Below, piece by piece: positions 26,761-40,226 of a stretch of 64,000 bases of DNA. Location of the stretch: the NCBI GenBank assembly GCA_004794785.1, contig SJOL01007034.1, positions 412,159 to 476,158 of the forward strand, given 5' to 3'. Position 1 is the first letter of the stretch. Every line of letters starts with the position of its first letter. Under the pieces are notes generated by a model. The model saw nothing but the letters and a program-made list of their open reading frames with translations, was not told the origin of the DNA and did not search any database. The position numbers and the translations under genes are program-made. Source of the stretch: Opisthorchis felineus. Its lineage: Eukaryota; Platyhelminthes; Trematoda; Opisthorchiida; Opisthorchiidae.

Positions 26761-27608
26761 ATAAACTCACCCGAGCTACCAATATTTCAACACATTACCA
26801 GCTTTCTATACTGTGAATGAAAACGTCGCTTATCATTTGGCACGTTCCCCGTAGCCGTAGCAAACCTGATTCCAGTTTCTGCAGTGTGACGCCTTCAAGG
26901 AAATCTGAATTTAGAGACCTCATGATGTCCTTTTAATTCGCTCATAACACTGTCCACTGGGCTCAAACTATTTAGTCAAATAAAGTTGAGCAGTCTGCAG
27001 GAACACTTCTTCATCAGAGACTAATTCACTTCACAGCAGCTTTCCAACACTCCAGCGGCAGTTCAGGGATGTAAGCACTTCGCCCACACACAAGGAAAGC
27101 ACTATATTTTCCTCACGGATGTATGTGTCCTACAGACTTTTAAAAATCTGTTTTGTACATCTGACCGATTATTGCGATTATCTTGTAAAATATTTCAACG
27201 TTCCTCGCAGCGGCTCTGGAAGATGAAATCTGGCGTTTCTAAGAGCAACACGGTTGATTGCAGTGTCATTTATTCTTTGCATAGGTGTGGAAATTTGTAC
27301 AAACGGGTAAAAACTGAATCCTGAGATTTCATTCTCCAGTAGACTTTGCTGTGAACATTTGGAGGTCCTGGAATTTTTTTAGGGGGCACTAATGGTGTCC
27401 AGTATTTTTGATATAATCTACCTCTATACGGCATTGCGAAACCTGCCATTGAGTGTAATATGTTTATCGTAGTGTGGTTTTTCCATGACGACTGTCTGGA
27501 TCCCTTTGTTAGGTGGTCAATAGCAGTAGCTTCGTCGATCGAGGAGAGGGGGAGATTTGGGAATTTTTGCGAAGATTCCATCCTGTAAGTAAACCAATCA
27601 GTGCCGAA

Positions 27609-27630
27609 TAGCCGAGAAGCTTCTCGGCTA
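27609..27630. repeat. 22-bp perfect palindrome without spacer
   Basis: TAGCCGAGAAG is followed directly by its reverse complement CTTCTCGGCTA. The symmetry axis is the centre of AAGCTT. It is the longest spacerless palindrome I found in the window. Confidence 0.7.
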
Positions 27631-27822
27631 ACAACAATCTATAAGCAGCACAGTGAAATATAAAAAAATCACCTGATGAGTTATAGTTCCACCTGAGAAT
27701 TCGTTGCTCGAGGTGTCAGTCAACACGTGTGGCCGCGTGCTGTGGTTACCGTGATTGAAAGATGAGCGGCGCTCCATCCTGTCTAAAGCCGTAGAGTGCT
27801 GCTCGGTTTTTCAGCGTAGATT

Positions 27823-27845
27823 GGCTTCATTCATAGAATGAAGCC
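27823..27845. repeat. 23-bp hairpin, 10-bp arms
   Basis: GGCTTCATTC-ATA-GAATGAAGCC is a perfect stem with a 3-nt loop. Outside it, GTTTTTC upstream and GAAAAAC downstream can extend an imperfect stem. It lies about 200 bp from the 22-bp palindrome at 27609. Confidence 0.65.
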
Positions 27846-30800
27846 TCAAGAAAAACGCAGTGGCTCCAATTCCCTTTCAGTTGTTCGTTGCTTGTTTTTT
27901 CCTCACTAAAATATCGTCAAAGATTCTATTGCGGGTGATACCAAGAAAAATGGTTTGACAACGCCTTTGTTTTCTTAGCTGCTTCTAGGCTGTAAAGATA
28001 TTCCCGGTTTGTGTCACATCTGATATTCAAATTCTCACTTCTAAGACGCACATTCGTCTCGACTCAGTATTTCGTCTGGTCGGAAAAGTTTTTTATCCGA
28101 GTGATTCTTTATTTTGTGGTCCCGCATGGCCCGGAAAATTTCCATTCTTGACAGGCCTCTTTGTTTTTCGAAGTGTATCCAGCTCTTCCTTCTGTTGCGA
28201 TGCTATGTTGTAGCAAAACTTTGGGTTTTACTGATCTATCATTGTTCAGTGATTCTGTTGTATTTCCTCATGAGTTTGTGGGAACCCGTGATCACCCTTC
28301 TGACCATTTGCCTACTCTTTCGTGTGGCCAGTGTTGAGGTCTGTGGTTGATTTTGTGGTGGTCGGCAGGTCACACTAAGGGAATGAACACAGGCAGTCGG
28401 CTTTCCAGCAGTGTTAAGGCTTCCACCAACCAGCTGTCTTAAGCGTGCAATGCTTGCATTTGTTGTAGGTGTATCGAGATATTGCTGATTCGATATCTTT
28501 AGGTGGCCGTGGATCCTTACGCCTGGATTGGCTTGGTTATCTGACTGCTAGCAGGTAGGTTGCTGGTTTCGGACGCCATGGATTTATGTGAGATTCACAA
28601 AATTGGTGAATGCCAAGAAGGACAGAACTTTGGTACATCGCTCCTCGGCTTTTTAGCACAGACTGTCTTCAGTTAGGGGCTGAAGTCACCATTGAGATCT
28701 TTTCAGTCACCTCACACTACCAGCGTGTTTGGTTCTATTTGCTGGGGTATTATCTGTGAGGTTTCTGCGGCCGGTACCAATCGCCAGCGAAAACTACTGG
28801 AGTAAAATTCCATAAAATGTTTGTTGAATTTTATAATTGGGCGAAGCAAACCAAGATGCCTTCTTAGAACTATTAACTTGTGGTTAATACACAACAATTA
28901 CTAACGCTTACGTGACGTAGGGATACGTCTGAACGCGCGCCGCAATAATGCTCAGGTGTAGTGCGTTTACTAGACAAGTGCCCGCTTTAGTACAGCTCCG
29001 ACAACCTATCCACTGGAAGAGGATGTGTAGGTAGAATTTTTTAGTATTCTTATGGAGCACCTGATAGATTTTGTAGTACGCTTGCCTGATAGCTGTTCAG
29101 CAAAACAAAATTTGTCACTTTAAAGCGGGTTGGTTCTCAAGAGATAGGCTTCTATCTCTTTGAAACTTCGTCTACCCTACGCAGACGCGAAATTGTGTTA
29201 ACTGGAAACATCAAAACAGGTATTTTCATCCCGACTGCAAGGTGTGAAATGTGACTGGTCCATTCGGGACCCGAGATTGCTTGTTGCGCCTGAGGCTCAA
29301 AGAAACTAACCATTCTATCATTGTTTAGCCTTCTGCAAATCAAAACCGTAGCATTGCACAACAGGTCCTTGAAATACAATGCGTTTAGCCCTGCGGTGGG
29401 TAGCGCTGTACTCAAGGTACCAGAAGTACACAACGTATGCATGATTCCAGTCGGGAGGCGCAAAATCATCAACTTTGCAGAGCTAGCCTCCACACATAAA
29501 GACTAACTCTTATCGATCAAATCCAACATTAACAGCAGATGTTCGGATGTAAAAACGGAAACCGACATTTATTTGCTTCTCCTGGTCTCAGTCAAACTAA
29601 TCTACTGCACACATTTTGACTGAAACAACGTCGTTTTCCCAAAATGTTTCAGGTCTGTTCCAAAACAGAGTGTTTAAATGCGAAACATGAATTTTCCGAC
29701 CCACAGCACCGGATAACAGTAATCTACGAGGCCTTCCTAAACTCCTTCATAAATGAGGAGCGGAAATTTGGGGGCGTCATCCATAGAGCAGAGAGGAAAA
29801 TATGTATGGGCCTCGGATCAAGACTAAAACACTTGTAACGCGCATTTAACAAACCTAGCTACATATCTCCGCATTTCGTACAGTGCGGATGACGTAACTT
29901 GATATTCCGGATGAAAAATGCCGCATCAATAAAAAATCCTTCTATGTTTCATTCCTGAAGTCATGATTGCGAGCCGACTGACTAATAACGTGATATGCCG
30001 GCCGCATTCTACCAGTGCGGAGTTTCACCTCACCTCATGACAATCGCAAGATCAAGGAAGCTTTTTCAATGCTCCAAATAGTTTCTGCCAGCCAACAATG
30101 TTGTCCAGCTTCTTTCACTAGCAAAATCCGCTGCTCAACCAGGCACAAAAAGATCACCGTAGTTATTCACATCAGCATCTTTTTGGCTCCTTCAACGAGA
30201 TTTTTCATTCGCGAGTATATATATCATATGCATACATATGATCCTTCGATTTGGCGGCAAAACCTGTAGAAAAATGCACGGGGTTAAAAAAGTTAAGCTC
30301 CAAGACACGCAGTACCGTAAACTGTCAAGCATAGAGGAATGTCAGAGAACTGACTCGTTCAAATGGCACTAGTACATGGGGGCTCAATGCCTTTCATTGG
30401 TGCAGGATAGCCTCAATCTTGGGCGATGAATCAAGCTTTCCAAAAATAGTATTAATTGTACTGAAGGACCACACGATTTATGGATTCAGCGTTGAAATTA
30501 CGCAAAGCCACTGGGGGTTTGCATGAAGTTTTTCTGCTTTAGGCGACATCGAACCGACCTGCGTCGCGACAATCTACTTGGCAGTTGTATCCATCCTGGA
30601 TTAGTACGCCATCCTCACAGACAGGTTTTCTGGAGCAACATCGATGCTCTTGTGTTTGCTCCAACTTTTCACAGCTGAGATGGCATTGGAGTCCCTAGCC
30701 TACCTCCGTGACATCCTCCTGGACACACCAAATATATCTGCAGCGTTTCTTGATGGTACATTGTGCAAAATGCATTCGGAAACCTCACGTCCGGAGTTGG

Positions 30801-33800
30801 AAACGGGTTCTAGCCCGCCGTCAATCACAGCTAATCATCCACTGAACACGTTAATAGCATCCCAATTCTGGTTCATACGGATCAAATTTCGTCCTCCCAC
30901 AGTAAGACGTAGGTTTCCTAACCACGCACAGGTATTAACTCAAAATAGACTGCTTCAGCTCCAGAGGACAAGCCCACCGAAATTTCTTTATCACCATCAA
31001 CTTTTAAAATTAATGAACCGCAGAGGGAACTAATGAAGTGCCATAGTTCGTGGTGCTTATATAAACGCTCTCACCTCAACGGGTATGCACAACCAACTAG
31101 CCGACTGGGAGTGTGTTAACAGATGCCATTTCCTCACGACAGCTTAGTAACCGAATGTCAGCAGATATCAGCAACCCACCTGTAAAACCATCCCACTGCA
31201 CGGCAGCCATGCCACTTATCCTAGCCAAACCGAATGACTCAATCATGGTTTTGGGAGGTTGGTTTCGGCATCGCCCTCTGTCAAGCTGACCAAACAAACG
31301 ATATAGCCATCTTCTCCTCACCGAATAAGGTTCAATTTAGCAATTGTCTCACTCTGCCAGCATAAACGTTCGCACCAATATTGGAGAAACCGCATCAATT
31401 TGAACGATCTGAACCCAAAATTTTCAAAGACGGATTTCCAGATTCTCGTCGTTAAAGTGTTTCATCCAAAACCCGTGAACAGCACGGTACTAACAGGTCA
31501 ACAGGATCCAATTCTATCAGCTTTCAACTAACGTTACTAGGACAACTTCCCCTTCTGATAATCTCATCAGTGTCAACGTATCCGAATCTAAGCTGTCATG
31601 ATTTTAACGCGTTCGAGAACAAGAATAAAGCAGACGTAATGCGGTGTACGTGATGAGTGTAAAGCTAGGGGTGTAAACAGGGTCGGTGTGTCACTTTCTG
31701 ACACGGGGGTTTGACACAGCTTGCTATGTGGATCCGACAGACCGCAATCAGAGCATAACTTGTTTTGCGTTGTCATTGATCGATTCACAGCCCAAGTTAG
31801 CTGATGTTTTATTGCACAAAACATATTGCTCGTTTAGAGTGGACTTGAATCCAAACTGAAGGCCCTATAAATAAAAAACAACGCCAGGCGGCAACCAGAC
31901 CCGCTATCCAGGAATTGTACAGTTTAGCCAGAGGTGTATACAAAACCACGCCGTAAACGGATATGGACACTCAGTTGGTTCACAAAACTCCCTGGGAAGG
32001 TCATTACTGGTTTCACTATTTTGGGAGCTCTCAGACACACATCACTTCCGAACACTCATCAGCCTCATTTCTCATCTGAGATTGTCCTATTGGGCTCCTT
32101 TGAAGACAAACTTACATTCGTGAAAGAAAATGGTGTTAATGGGTTACCCAAATTGGTCTCTCGTTCCTTCAATTATTCAGCTGAACGCGCCGCACAAAGG
32201 TAGCCTAATGTTTTGCTTGAACCGGTATCCAAGGTATCAAACTCATACTGGTAACATACTATTTATAAGGTCAGTGAACACCACGGGAGAAACCAGTACT
32301 GGTTCTACTCTTGTGGGCTTAGTCATCGAATTCCAGTGGATAACTGGATAATCCTAACTGTGAAGAATAATAACAATACCAGTACTCATTCATCTATAAC
32401 ATCCTCCTGCTGTCTAGTTGCCATACCACATCAAGGAAGCACGTGGTCTGAGAAACTGCCAGATTATTCAAGCCTAGACATTAACTGTCGAAATGCAGAA
32501 GCTGGGTTCGATCCAAAGGAACTTTCGAACAGTACTTTTACGCCATAACAACTGGGCAAACTTGATCTCGAAACTGTGGGTTAGGTTACAATGGTTAGGT
32601 GGAATATCACAAGTGAAAATATGAACTTTCAATCTAACTGTCGTCGTCTTAACAATGACGAGATAATCCTGGGTAGTCAGAAACTCATGGGGGAAAGTCG
32701 GAAAGCGGAGATCCAATGGGAAAACCAAGGAACCGATTACTCAACAAATACTCATTTGAATATTAACTGGGTTTTTACGGGAGACCCGACTGTACTTCTC
32801 GTTTATGATATTCCGCCTCGGGGAGTGCGCCTGCTTGATGAGCATCAGAAAGGGCGAAACCGGTCGTTGGCAGTCGAAGAGCTTTTAGTAATCTTGTGAG
32901 TAATTTCCTTTATGAAGACGGACTACTCACTTTTCAAAATTACTTCCAGAAGGCCTTCCGTTCGTTAAGTTGGCGGCCCCAAAGTATCTTTGAATAAACG
33001 CGAGCCAAATCAGGGCACTCGTTCCATGCAAACCTACACCCATCACTCAGGCCCAGGCAAGAGAATTCGCATCAAAACACTAAAGAGGGCTCTTCAACAG
33101 CTACCTCCTTCACTGTTCATCTGTTACGAATTATAATCTCCCAAATAAAGTATGCATGTTTTAAGTGGACTAGATTAGCACCTTAAGAATGGTATTGTAT
33201 GGGCACGCTGTTTTAACTTCTGACCAGCACACTTCTACCAGAAACTAGACTACCGGCGGAAGCGACGGAAGTGAGCACTGACAACATGTGTCATGAACAG
33301 AACACCTACAAAAAAAATTGCGCCACATTTAGTGAGTGGTCAACATGACAAGAAGCCACACCGGATTGAAGGTCATCGGTTACCAATTCCATCGTAGCCA
33401 GCTTAACTCTGCTGATGGTTCCATTGGATTGCTATGCAGTCGTCAGCAGAAGTCGCTGTTCTCCTGTGCAGCAATGCTGATAAGCTAAGTACCAAGGTTG
33501 TGCGCTGGAAAGCAACCGATACCGTCCGCATAACTACCCAGCAACTGGTGCCCAACTTGTTTGGGGGTATGAGATGACATTCGGTCAACACTAGAATGTA
33601 AATAATCTGTAAATTAATTATTTTACGCTCCCGGCTGACGTAATGATTCAAAGGGTCAACATCTGACGACCTAAATAACATTGTTCTAATGAAGCCCACT
33701 TCGGGTACTCACGGCGTCATCGCCATTTGCTGTCTGTGAAACTCAAATTTGATACGACAATTTTTCGAGTGCCATGAGGACGGTACGATGCGTGAAACTC

Positions 33801-34944
33801 GTACGTCATCCGCTTCACTTATCAAAAGACCGATATGTTCACAGACTAAACAAATTTATGGCCACTCATGGTGAGAAGATGGGTATATCAGAAGTCAAGT
33901 TGTACAGTAACATGACTTCGAAAAAACCCGATGAACACTTTGTGCGTCCATAATGCCAGCAGATTAAAGAAGGAAAGATAAAATCGGGTTTTTCTGTGTC
34001 TCTGAAACACAAAATAACTTGCTAAAAACATAAATCAGATAACTGCGAAACACCTCAACCCCGTCTGTCAGTTTATCAACAAAGAATGCGCACAATCCTG
34101 GGCACACACGTCAATCCAATTCACAGTGTGATCGAATGGGATATGAACCCTTGGGTCTTTGACCGGTCATTGGTGTTCGCCATCGTAGCCAGAAATGTAT
34201 CTCTGTATTTAGAGAAAAATATTATCCATCAAACCTCACCGCACCTCCGAGGAGCACACTGTTGCAGCTGACATTTTGAGAACGTTGGTGTGCCGTGAGA
34301 AAACGCACGAAAATTTCACGTCAGCTGCACTACAAACTGATCACCTGCTCACACCTGAGCGGAAATCCTCCACTACACGGAACAGATCAATCATTTTCGG
34401 CAACCGGTTACGCATGTGGTGATTGTCCTATTACAAACAACAATAACTCCTTCAACGTCGACAGGAAAGAAAAATCTAAGCAGACCAGTTGCTTGAACAA
34501 CATTTTTGGGATATGTTGGTCTCGTTCTTTGATGGAGTTTCTCGAGAACGTAACAGGCCATTAGAAAAGTTATCAGATAATTTCCACATTCCAGAAGTTT
34601 CTAAATATTGAGTGGTCTTCAAATGGGTTTGCCTCTCTGTGTAAACGTGAGTTAGCTGAACTCGAACAGCTAGAAATCTAGAGCAAATTTACGCTCGTTT
34701 CTTCACAGCAGCGGTTTGAGTCAACCGGTGGCCCGAATATCGTCTGATAACGTCATCTGCGGTTTCTCTTTTTTTGACCGATTTTATGAACGGTCATCGG
34801 AACTCTGTGTAAATCGATTCCTGCTAATGCAAAAACTGCCTTATCTCACAAGTTCAAGTGAAAAAACAGCTTACATCTAGAGTTTAACTGAGCAGCCCCA
34901 AAGCTACACTACCGAAATTTCCCAGCACCAGTTTCACCTTCCTG

Positions 34945-35032
34945 AAGGATACGTATCCTTTCACTCCAACAGTGATAGAAAAGATATCTTGAACTGTCCT
35001 CGACCATTTCACCATAATCCCTATGGTGAAAT
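34945..35032. repeat. Cluster of three palindromes
   Basis: Within 88 bp there are a 16-bp spacerless palindrome AAGGATAC/GTATCCTT (34945-34960), a 10-bp palindrome AAGATATCTT (34981-34990), and a hairpin ATTTCACCATA-ATCCC-TATGGTGAAAT with perfect 11-bp arms (35006-35032). No coding signal surrounds them. Confidence 0.65.
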
Positions 35033-35405
35033 ACAACAGCTACCCGAAATAAGCATCTCCACGATGTTTTCTCATTTACTTGGTAACGAATCAAAATCGC
35101 TAGAGCAGCAAATGAGGCTTAGCAGGTTGTGCGGGTTGGGATATATCATACATATGTTTAGGCACCATCTGCTTAAACGGTTGCTTTTCAAACACTGTTT
35201 TTCAAAATCACTGCTGGCAAATGGATTGTGGAGGAAGGACCATCAGAGAGAGACATGAAATTAAGAATCACCGCGCACTCAAAAATAATGAGTCAATTTA
35301 TAATTTGGGGATAGGCCCAAAACTCAAGTGAAACGTGGCTTTTAATTTGCCACTTTAACCATATTACTAGTGGATTAAAAGCCAGCGGTTTCATCCATCT
35401 GACTA

Positions 35406-35475
35406 CTTATCTATCTATTTATCTATCTATCTGCCTATCTATATATCTATCTACCTATCTATATATCTATCTATC
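35406..35475 (+). repeat. TATC-rich tetranucleotide microsatellite
   Basis: About 70 bp of TATC units, interrupted by TATT, TGCC, TATA and TACC variants. The interruptions indicate an ageing array. Confidence 0.9.
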
Positions 35476-37200
35476 CAGTGCTTTTAAGCACTCAATACAA
35501 AAGCTTGCAGTGTGTTACTAAGCTAGATTCAGTGATAAATGATGATGTGCGTAAAAAATGCTGACGCACTAGGTACAAGTATTCCCCCAAGAGAGAGAGG
35601 AGAGAACGCTTTTAAATACGACCATCAGGAAACGGTTTCTGTCCGGTGTGACTGCTATAAACCGATGCAAGCTAGTTGTTATAAACGTATTGTATGGTGA
35701 GACCCAGTTTGCTGGCTTATCGAGAGTAAAAAAAGCTCCTCGTTGAGAATGCAGTTAAGCAATAGATAGACGGAATATCAAAGTACCCATACTCATATTA
35801 AATCCATCATTGTTGGATTTTGTCACAAGACAAACAACCGGAGAGAATTCAGTCACAGAAACCCCTGAAAAGAACGCGTTCAAGCCTGTCACTTCACCAG
35901 TTTTCACTACCGGCAGCAGTAGCTCTTGTTGTAAATCTCCGGTACCAAGCTCTACAGAATTGCGTTGCCTCAGAAGTGCTTATCTCGATTTCGGTCGCGT
36001 CTTGGATTCAGAAAAGGTGGGTATTTTCGCAGCGGGCTGTGTTTTGCACTGAAGGTCGTGGAGGAATGGCAGTAACGCTCTGCTGCTCGTCTCCTCATGC
36101 ATCGTAGTCCCGCATTTTTGCGACTGCTTCCTATTCCAGTTCTTCTGTACCGACAGCGGGACCATCTGCCCAGCTGACCAGAGATGCCGTTGGTCGACGG
36201 AACAAACGCCTAATTGCGGCATCTGTCACAGGATAACAGGTCGCCCATCTGTGTAAGGACGGTGAAGAAGGGTCCGCTGATTTACCTTTCTTCCCGTACT
36301 GGGCCAACTCAACCACCTCCAGGTACAAAAACCTATCGGACGCAGATGAAAGGAAAAGTGGTAGAAGGAGCATGAGTTGGATGTGCGACGGCCGTGTCAA
36401 ATGATAGCGAACTCAATTATTCATCACCCAATGCTATTTCGCCATGAGGTTCCTCTTCATTTGTTGCGTACTTTGGTCTGGCATGCCTCTTACTCTTTTA
36501 AGGTCTGTGTGTCCTCAAGAAGAGCTAAATGCAAATTAGTATCACCCATGGCGTCCACACCCCGTTGAATCGTCTCCGGGTTTTTCCGGTTTCCTCCTCG
36601 GCTTCAACTGCAGCTAGAGCGGCAGCGCGCTGAGCGGATAATAAGGGGCGGATGCACCTTGAATGGTAGGTTTTGCACAGAGCCTCTTTGATAACATACT
36701 TTCCGGAGGCAAGATCGAGGGTATTCGACTGTTCGTCCGTATTAATCTGGAGATAATGAATGTAATGCAGAAGCCCTGATAAGAAACGTCAAATGGCCAG
36801 CAAACAAAGCTTACTCGGGTTGTCCCGCAGATCCTGGGATGGGGATATTGTGAGGAGAACCGGCTTGCTAGAATGTGGAAAACCGGTGTCTTTATCAGAT
36901 TGAATTATTACTAATTGATTCATATTTGTTCGACAATGGAACTAATTATCTCAAGCTTCAGCCGCGGACCATAAATGATGAAACGTGATGCACACTAGTC
37001 AGCATCTCATGGTTTCCTAAATGGTGACGTGGTGATTTGATTTCATACATCTTCCACATTATGCTTTCACTGTGAACTTTATTCGCAGAACACAGCGGAC
37101 AATGGGAAACACATGGTAATTTGATCACTTATTACAAAAACGTGAATATTTTTGCAATTCCTACAAAGAGACCGTCGGAGTCACCCAATGAAGGGTAGGA
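35476..37200. other. 1.7 kb without a recognisable gene
   Basis: The stretch 35.8-36.6 kb looks richer in G+C and in overlapping open frames (about 80-95 codons on both strands) than its surroundings. No motif or family is recognisable, so no gene is called. It could be a decayed element or exon. Confidence 0.4.
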
Positions 37201-37431
37201 TTAACGTGAACGAGGAATCCAGAGAGAGCTAAACGAACATTGGCTAGTACGCAAATACTCTTCTGATATGTTACTCGGTAATGAGACTTTGAGATCACAC
37301 GCGAGATTCACGACTGTTTCAGTTGCACATATACTTACATATACCCGCACAAAACCAGCTGTGTAACGGTTGCCGTATCCCAAACAGCGTGCACTCAGTC
37401 TGTCATCAAGTTTGATCACACCACTAGGCAA
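37201..37431 (-). pseudogene. Family R open segment 2 (ACDLK-SLP block)
   Basis: A 76-codon open frame contains VIKLDDRLSA, VVNLACDLKVSLPSNIS and LRTSQCSFSS. The plus-strand frame 52617-52913 carries the homologous VIKFDERLSV, VVKPACDLKASLPRNIS and LRISECSFSL. The two differ by a two-residue in-frame length change between the TAG/TAD position and the ACDLK motif, which is what a once-selected coding sequence would show. A frameshifted third copy lies at 53150-53270. Function unknown. Confidence 0.45.
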
Positions 37432-37814
37432 TCGAATGGATTAGGTCCATCATGACAATGTATGCTATTCTTGGAAACCATACTGATCATCTTGCATCTT
37501 CTTTGAATGGATTCCGATTGCAAGGAATAATAAATATATTGGTACCGGCAATCTCGCGCTATAACGGTTTCAAACCTGCTGAGTAGCATGTGGAAGGAGG
37601 ATAACCGTGAATAACGGATTGCATTTTCTGCACCAGCCAGCCATCAGGTTTTTGAATGACACCTATACTACTAACTTTTCGTTTCCAAATGCTATCTAAA
37701 TTTTGGGCGGACTGAAAAACACATGGTGGTGGTTTGCACACAAGAAAATTATAATTAGGCCAATCACAAATTATTGGTGACGGTGTCCTTATTATTAAAG
37801 CCGCGCTCATTCTA

Positions 37815-37943
37815 CTAGCCATCAAACGACCATTTGGGGAGTTTGGCGAAAGTGGCTGCGTACTGAATCACCATTTCCGGTGTTTCACTGCCTACCCAGA
37901 TGTCAAGTCTTAATAGGCGGTGCATTTCAGCGGCCATAAGCAT
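37815..37943 (-). pseudogene. Family R open segment 1 (IWVGSETPEM block)
   Basis: A 42-codon open stretch from ATG at 37943 to TAG at 37817 reads LDIWVGSETPEMVIQYAATF in its middle. The same frame is recognisable at 46143-46343 (GSKTQEMGNQFAATFADIPKC), at 48914-49024 (GSKTPEMEIQYAATFAEITRC) and in part at 45288-45389 (LDIWIGREPPKNGDS). That four copies keep a matching frame suggests this was once coding. I know no domain with this signature and do not assign a function. Confidence 0.45.
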
Positions 37944-39381
37944 ACGTTTTCTTCCAAATGTAATGTTTTGTTTTTGTCAAGCATTTATGCAAGTTAATTT
38001 GCATTTCCATGTCTGCAACTTATGCTTAAGTTGAAAAAAGGCCTTTAAAAATTTGAATACCACAAAATGATTACGGAGAAATTACGAGGAACACGCAAGA
38101 TATGCACTCACCTGCTGCTGGGTTGAAAATAATGAGTGATGGCGTAACCTTCAATAATTTACCCAAATGTGAAGAGTGCCTGCCAGTCGCAGGAAATCAC
38201 AGGATACCGTAAATTGCATTCAAACTTCGCAGTAGGTGACAGAATTTGCAAAAATGTGTGGCTTATTCCAATAAATGTGGCAGACTAAGGTTCCATTTAT
38301 TTACAGTTTCAGAGTCCTGAACTCAGGTCATATTATGAACTGGTGAGAGTGGTACGATCGACTTCGTTTCGTTTTACCCCCGTGCAAATGCATGTAAGAA
38401 TTATTTCGCTGTTCAATCTGTTTACAGATTTCACACGTGTCATATTTTGACTTTTTAACCCTTACATAACACTTGCGTGATAACCACTGTGAGTTTGCAC
38501 TCAGTTCCTGCGGTATACCCAGTCCCAATCATTAGTCTAGCCATAGAATATGCTCTCTACAGCCATCGATGGGCCACCGCAGATGTTGTCGAAATGGGTG
38601 TCCATCGAATGTAAGATATGTTATGCAATGCCACGCCCACTAGTCCTCGTGGAAATTTAAATGTACGCGTTCACAGGACAACCAGCAAACCAGCTAACTC
38701 TCCTGACCCGTTTGTCTGCGTCAGCTACCTCTAACACAAGGGTGCAATGCATTATATAACAATGGGGAGAGCCATCAAAAGCAAAACAAAACACCCTGCT
38801 GCCAAATCAGAAAGACCAGTGTGAATGTTTCGCTTTGCTCAAGATACTCGACGAAAAACTGGTGCTTCGTTCTGAGGCTCTCGAGAACACAAAATCAAAG
38901 AACACAGCGACCTGAATAAAAGTCGGTAATGGAACTTCTTCCCTAAACGAATACGTTGCATTTTCCATCCCGGGTCCGGTGGCTGTGAAGAAGGTCATCT
39001 GGCTCTCTGATGCGGCAATGAAGACAGCCACCGCGTCTTGGTAGACAGGCCCACGAGGGAAAGCAGGCTGAGAATCTGAGGATTGAACTGCAGAAAAAAA
39101 CACATCAACGAAACAGGCACAGTCGCTCCTTCCTATTGTCTTTACAAAGCCTGACCACGAATCACTTCACCCAGATTGGTCAGGTCGGAAGGGAAGCAAG
39201 CGAACATTTGGGCTCGTAGTCACTATTTTCTCTCCGTCTGCCGTACAGGCGATCACGGATCGGACTGCCAGCATTCAAAAGGCCAACCCAGCGAACAGGC
39301 GTGTAGCTGAGGATTGCTGTCTAGAGGCACAAGACCTGGGTCACAGCAGTTGCAGGGAAGAGGCACGAAACAGGCTTCCGC

Positions 39382-39612
39382 ATGGCGCCAGTTCAGTTGG
39401 GCGGGATCATCTGTCAGACATGCGGAGACAAGCGAAAAAGCTACCGAAAATCAAGAACATGTGGAGACCTCGACACCGGGGGATGCTGCGAGAACCTTAC
39501 AACCACTGAGAACTTGTTCCTGGTGATCTCCAGCTCCACCGCGTCAAATGTGACACATTCATCGCACATGGCCTCGACAGCCAAAGTCACAAACGGCAAA
39601 ACACCGGGCTAA
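39382..39612 (+). pseudogene. LINE copy A ORF1 remnant
   Basis: A 76-codon frame reads ICQTCGDKRKSYRKSRTC, then DLDTGGCCENLTTTENL and VISSSTASNV, before a stop at 39610. Copy B has the counterpart DLDTRECCDNPTTTENLKPV at 50680-51015 on the minus strand. It lies upstream of the endonuclease, as ORF1 does in CR1-type LINEs. The cysteines (CxxC followed by more Cys) could be a relic of a nucleic-acid-binding zinc finger, but that is inference. After the stop the frame shifts, and homology with copy B continues to about 39760. Confidence 0.5.
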
Positions 39613-40226
39613 AAAATCCTTCGTACACCCAGTTTGCCACGCTGATCGCGGGCGAGTCGGAAGTCTGCACAAGCACAGAAGAAAGGCGACTGCAGTCAAA
39701 CTAGCCACAGAAGATTCGCCAAATCAGAAAAATGCTGGCTGGATTCAAGTTGCAGTCCTCTGCGCCCCTTTGTCTCATTTGAGCGCCACCAAAATGAATA
39801 CTTCTTGGTGCCGCCTCGCAACGCTTAGAGCCTCATAGTGATACCTTGTCGATCAAACGGCGCTAAGATGCCAAAAAACTAAACAAAAACATGTTTCCCC
39901 AAAATCCATGGACGCATACAAATCTAGTCGTTCAAAAGGCGGTATTAAACGAGCTACAAATAGCAGCGTTCGAAATTTTCGCCCACGGGGGGAGGGGTAA
40001 ACTACGTCCATGAAAAGGGAGAAGGCCCGCACTAACCGTGCTCCCACGGGTCGACAAAAAACATGCAAAGGAATAGCAGTCATCGGAACCAACAACCAAG
40101 GAAGCAGACAAGTTTGCCGCAGAGGTCCGTTCGGAGACTTGGACTCACACCAGGCGTACAGCTAATAAATCTGCTAACCTCCCTGGTTTCACATCTCTCG
40201 GCTCCTCATTTTCAGAGGCAGCAAAC

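Larger units (their letters stand above)
18596..35405. other. About 17 kb with no recognisable gene; several palindromes
   Basis: No family signature was found on either strand. The longest open frames are 30644-31033 (+, 129 codons) and 29152-29493 (-, 113 codons). Neither has a motif I recognise or a credible splice context. The notable structures are perfect palindromes at 26683-26760, 27609-27630, 27823-27845 and 34945-35032, listed separately. Confidence 0.5.
37201..38335 (-). repeat. Family R repeat, inverted copy upstream of LINE copy A
   Basis: Read on the minus strand, this is a long copy of a repeat that recurs on the plus strand at 42606-44085, 45207-46760, 47060-47170, 48880-49135 and 52186-54600. 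From 38335 downward it holds, in order, the AACTCAGGTC start region, a CAGTCGCAGGAAATC block, a CACCTGCTGCTG block, an open segment (37943-37815), a GGTACCAATA block near 37540 and a second open segment (37431-37201). The same order is seen at 45785-46760. Its 38335 end abuts the LINE exactly as the R copy at 52186 abuts LINE copy B. Identity to the other copies looks like roughly three in four bases in the best parts, by eye. I do not recognise the family. Confidence 0.75.

Noticed and set aside
29152..29493. 113-codon open frame on the minus strand
   Set aside because: The peptide looks protein-like in part (ISGPEWTSHISHLAVGMKIP), but I cannot place it and found no second copy in the window.
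30644..31033. 129-codon open frame on the plus strand
   Set aside because: No family resemblance and a composition without clear protein bias. It was not distinguishable from chance.
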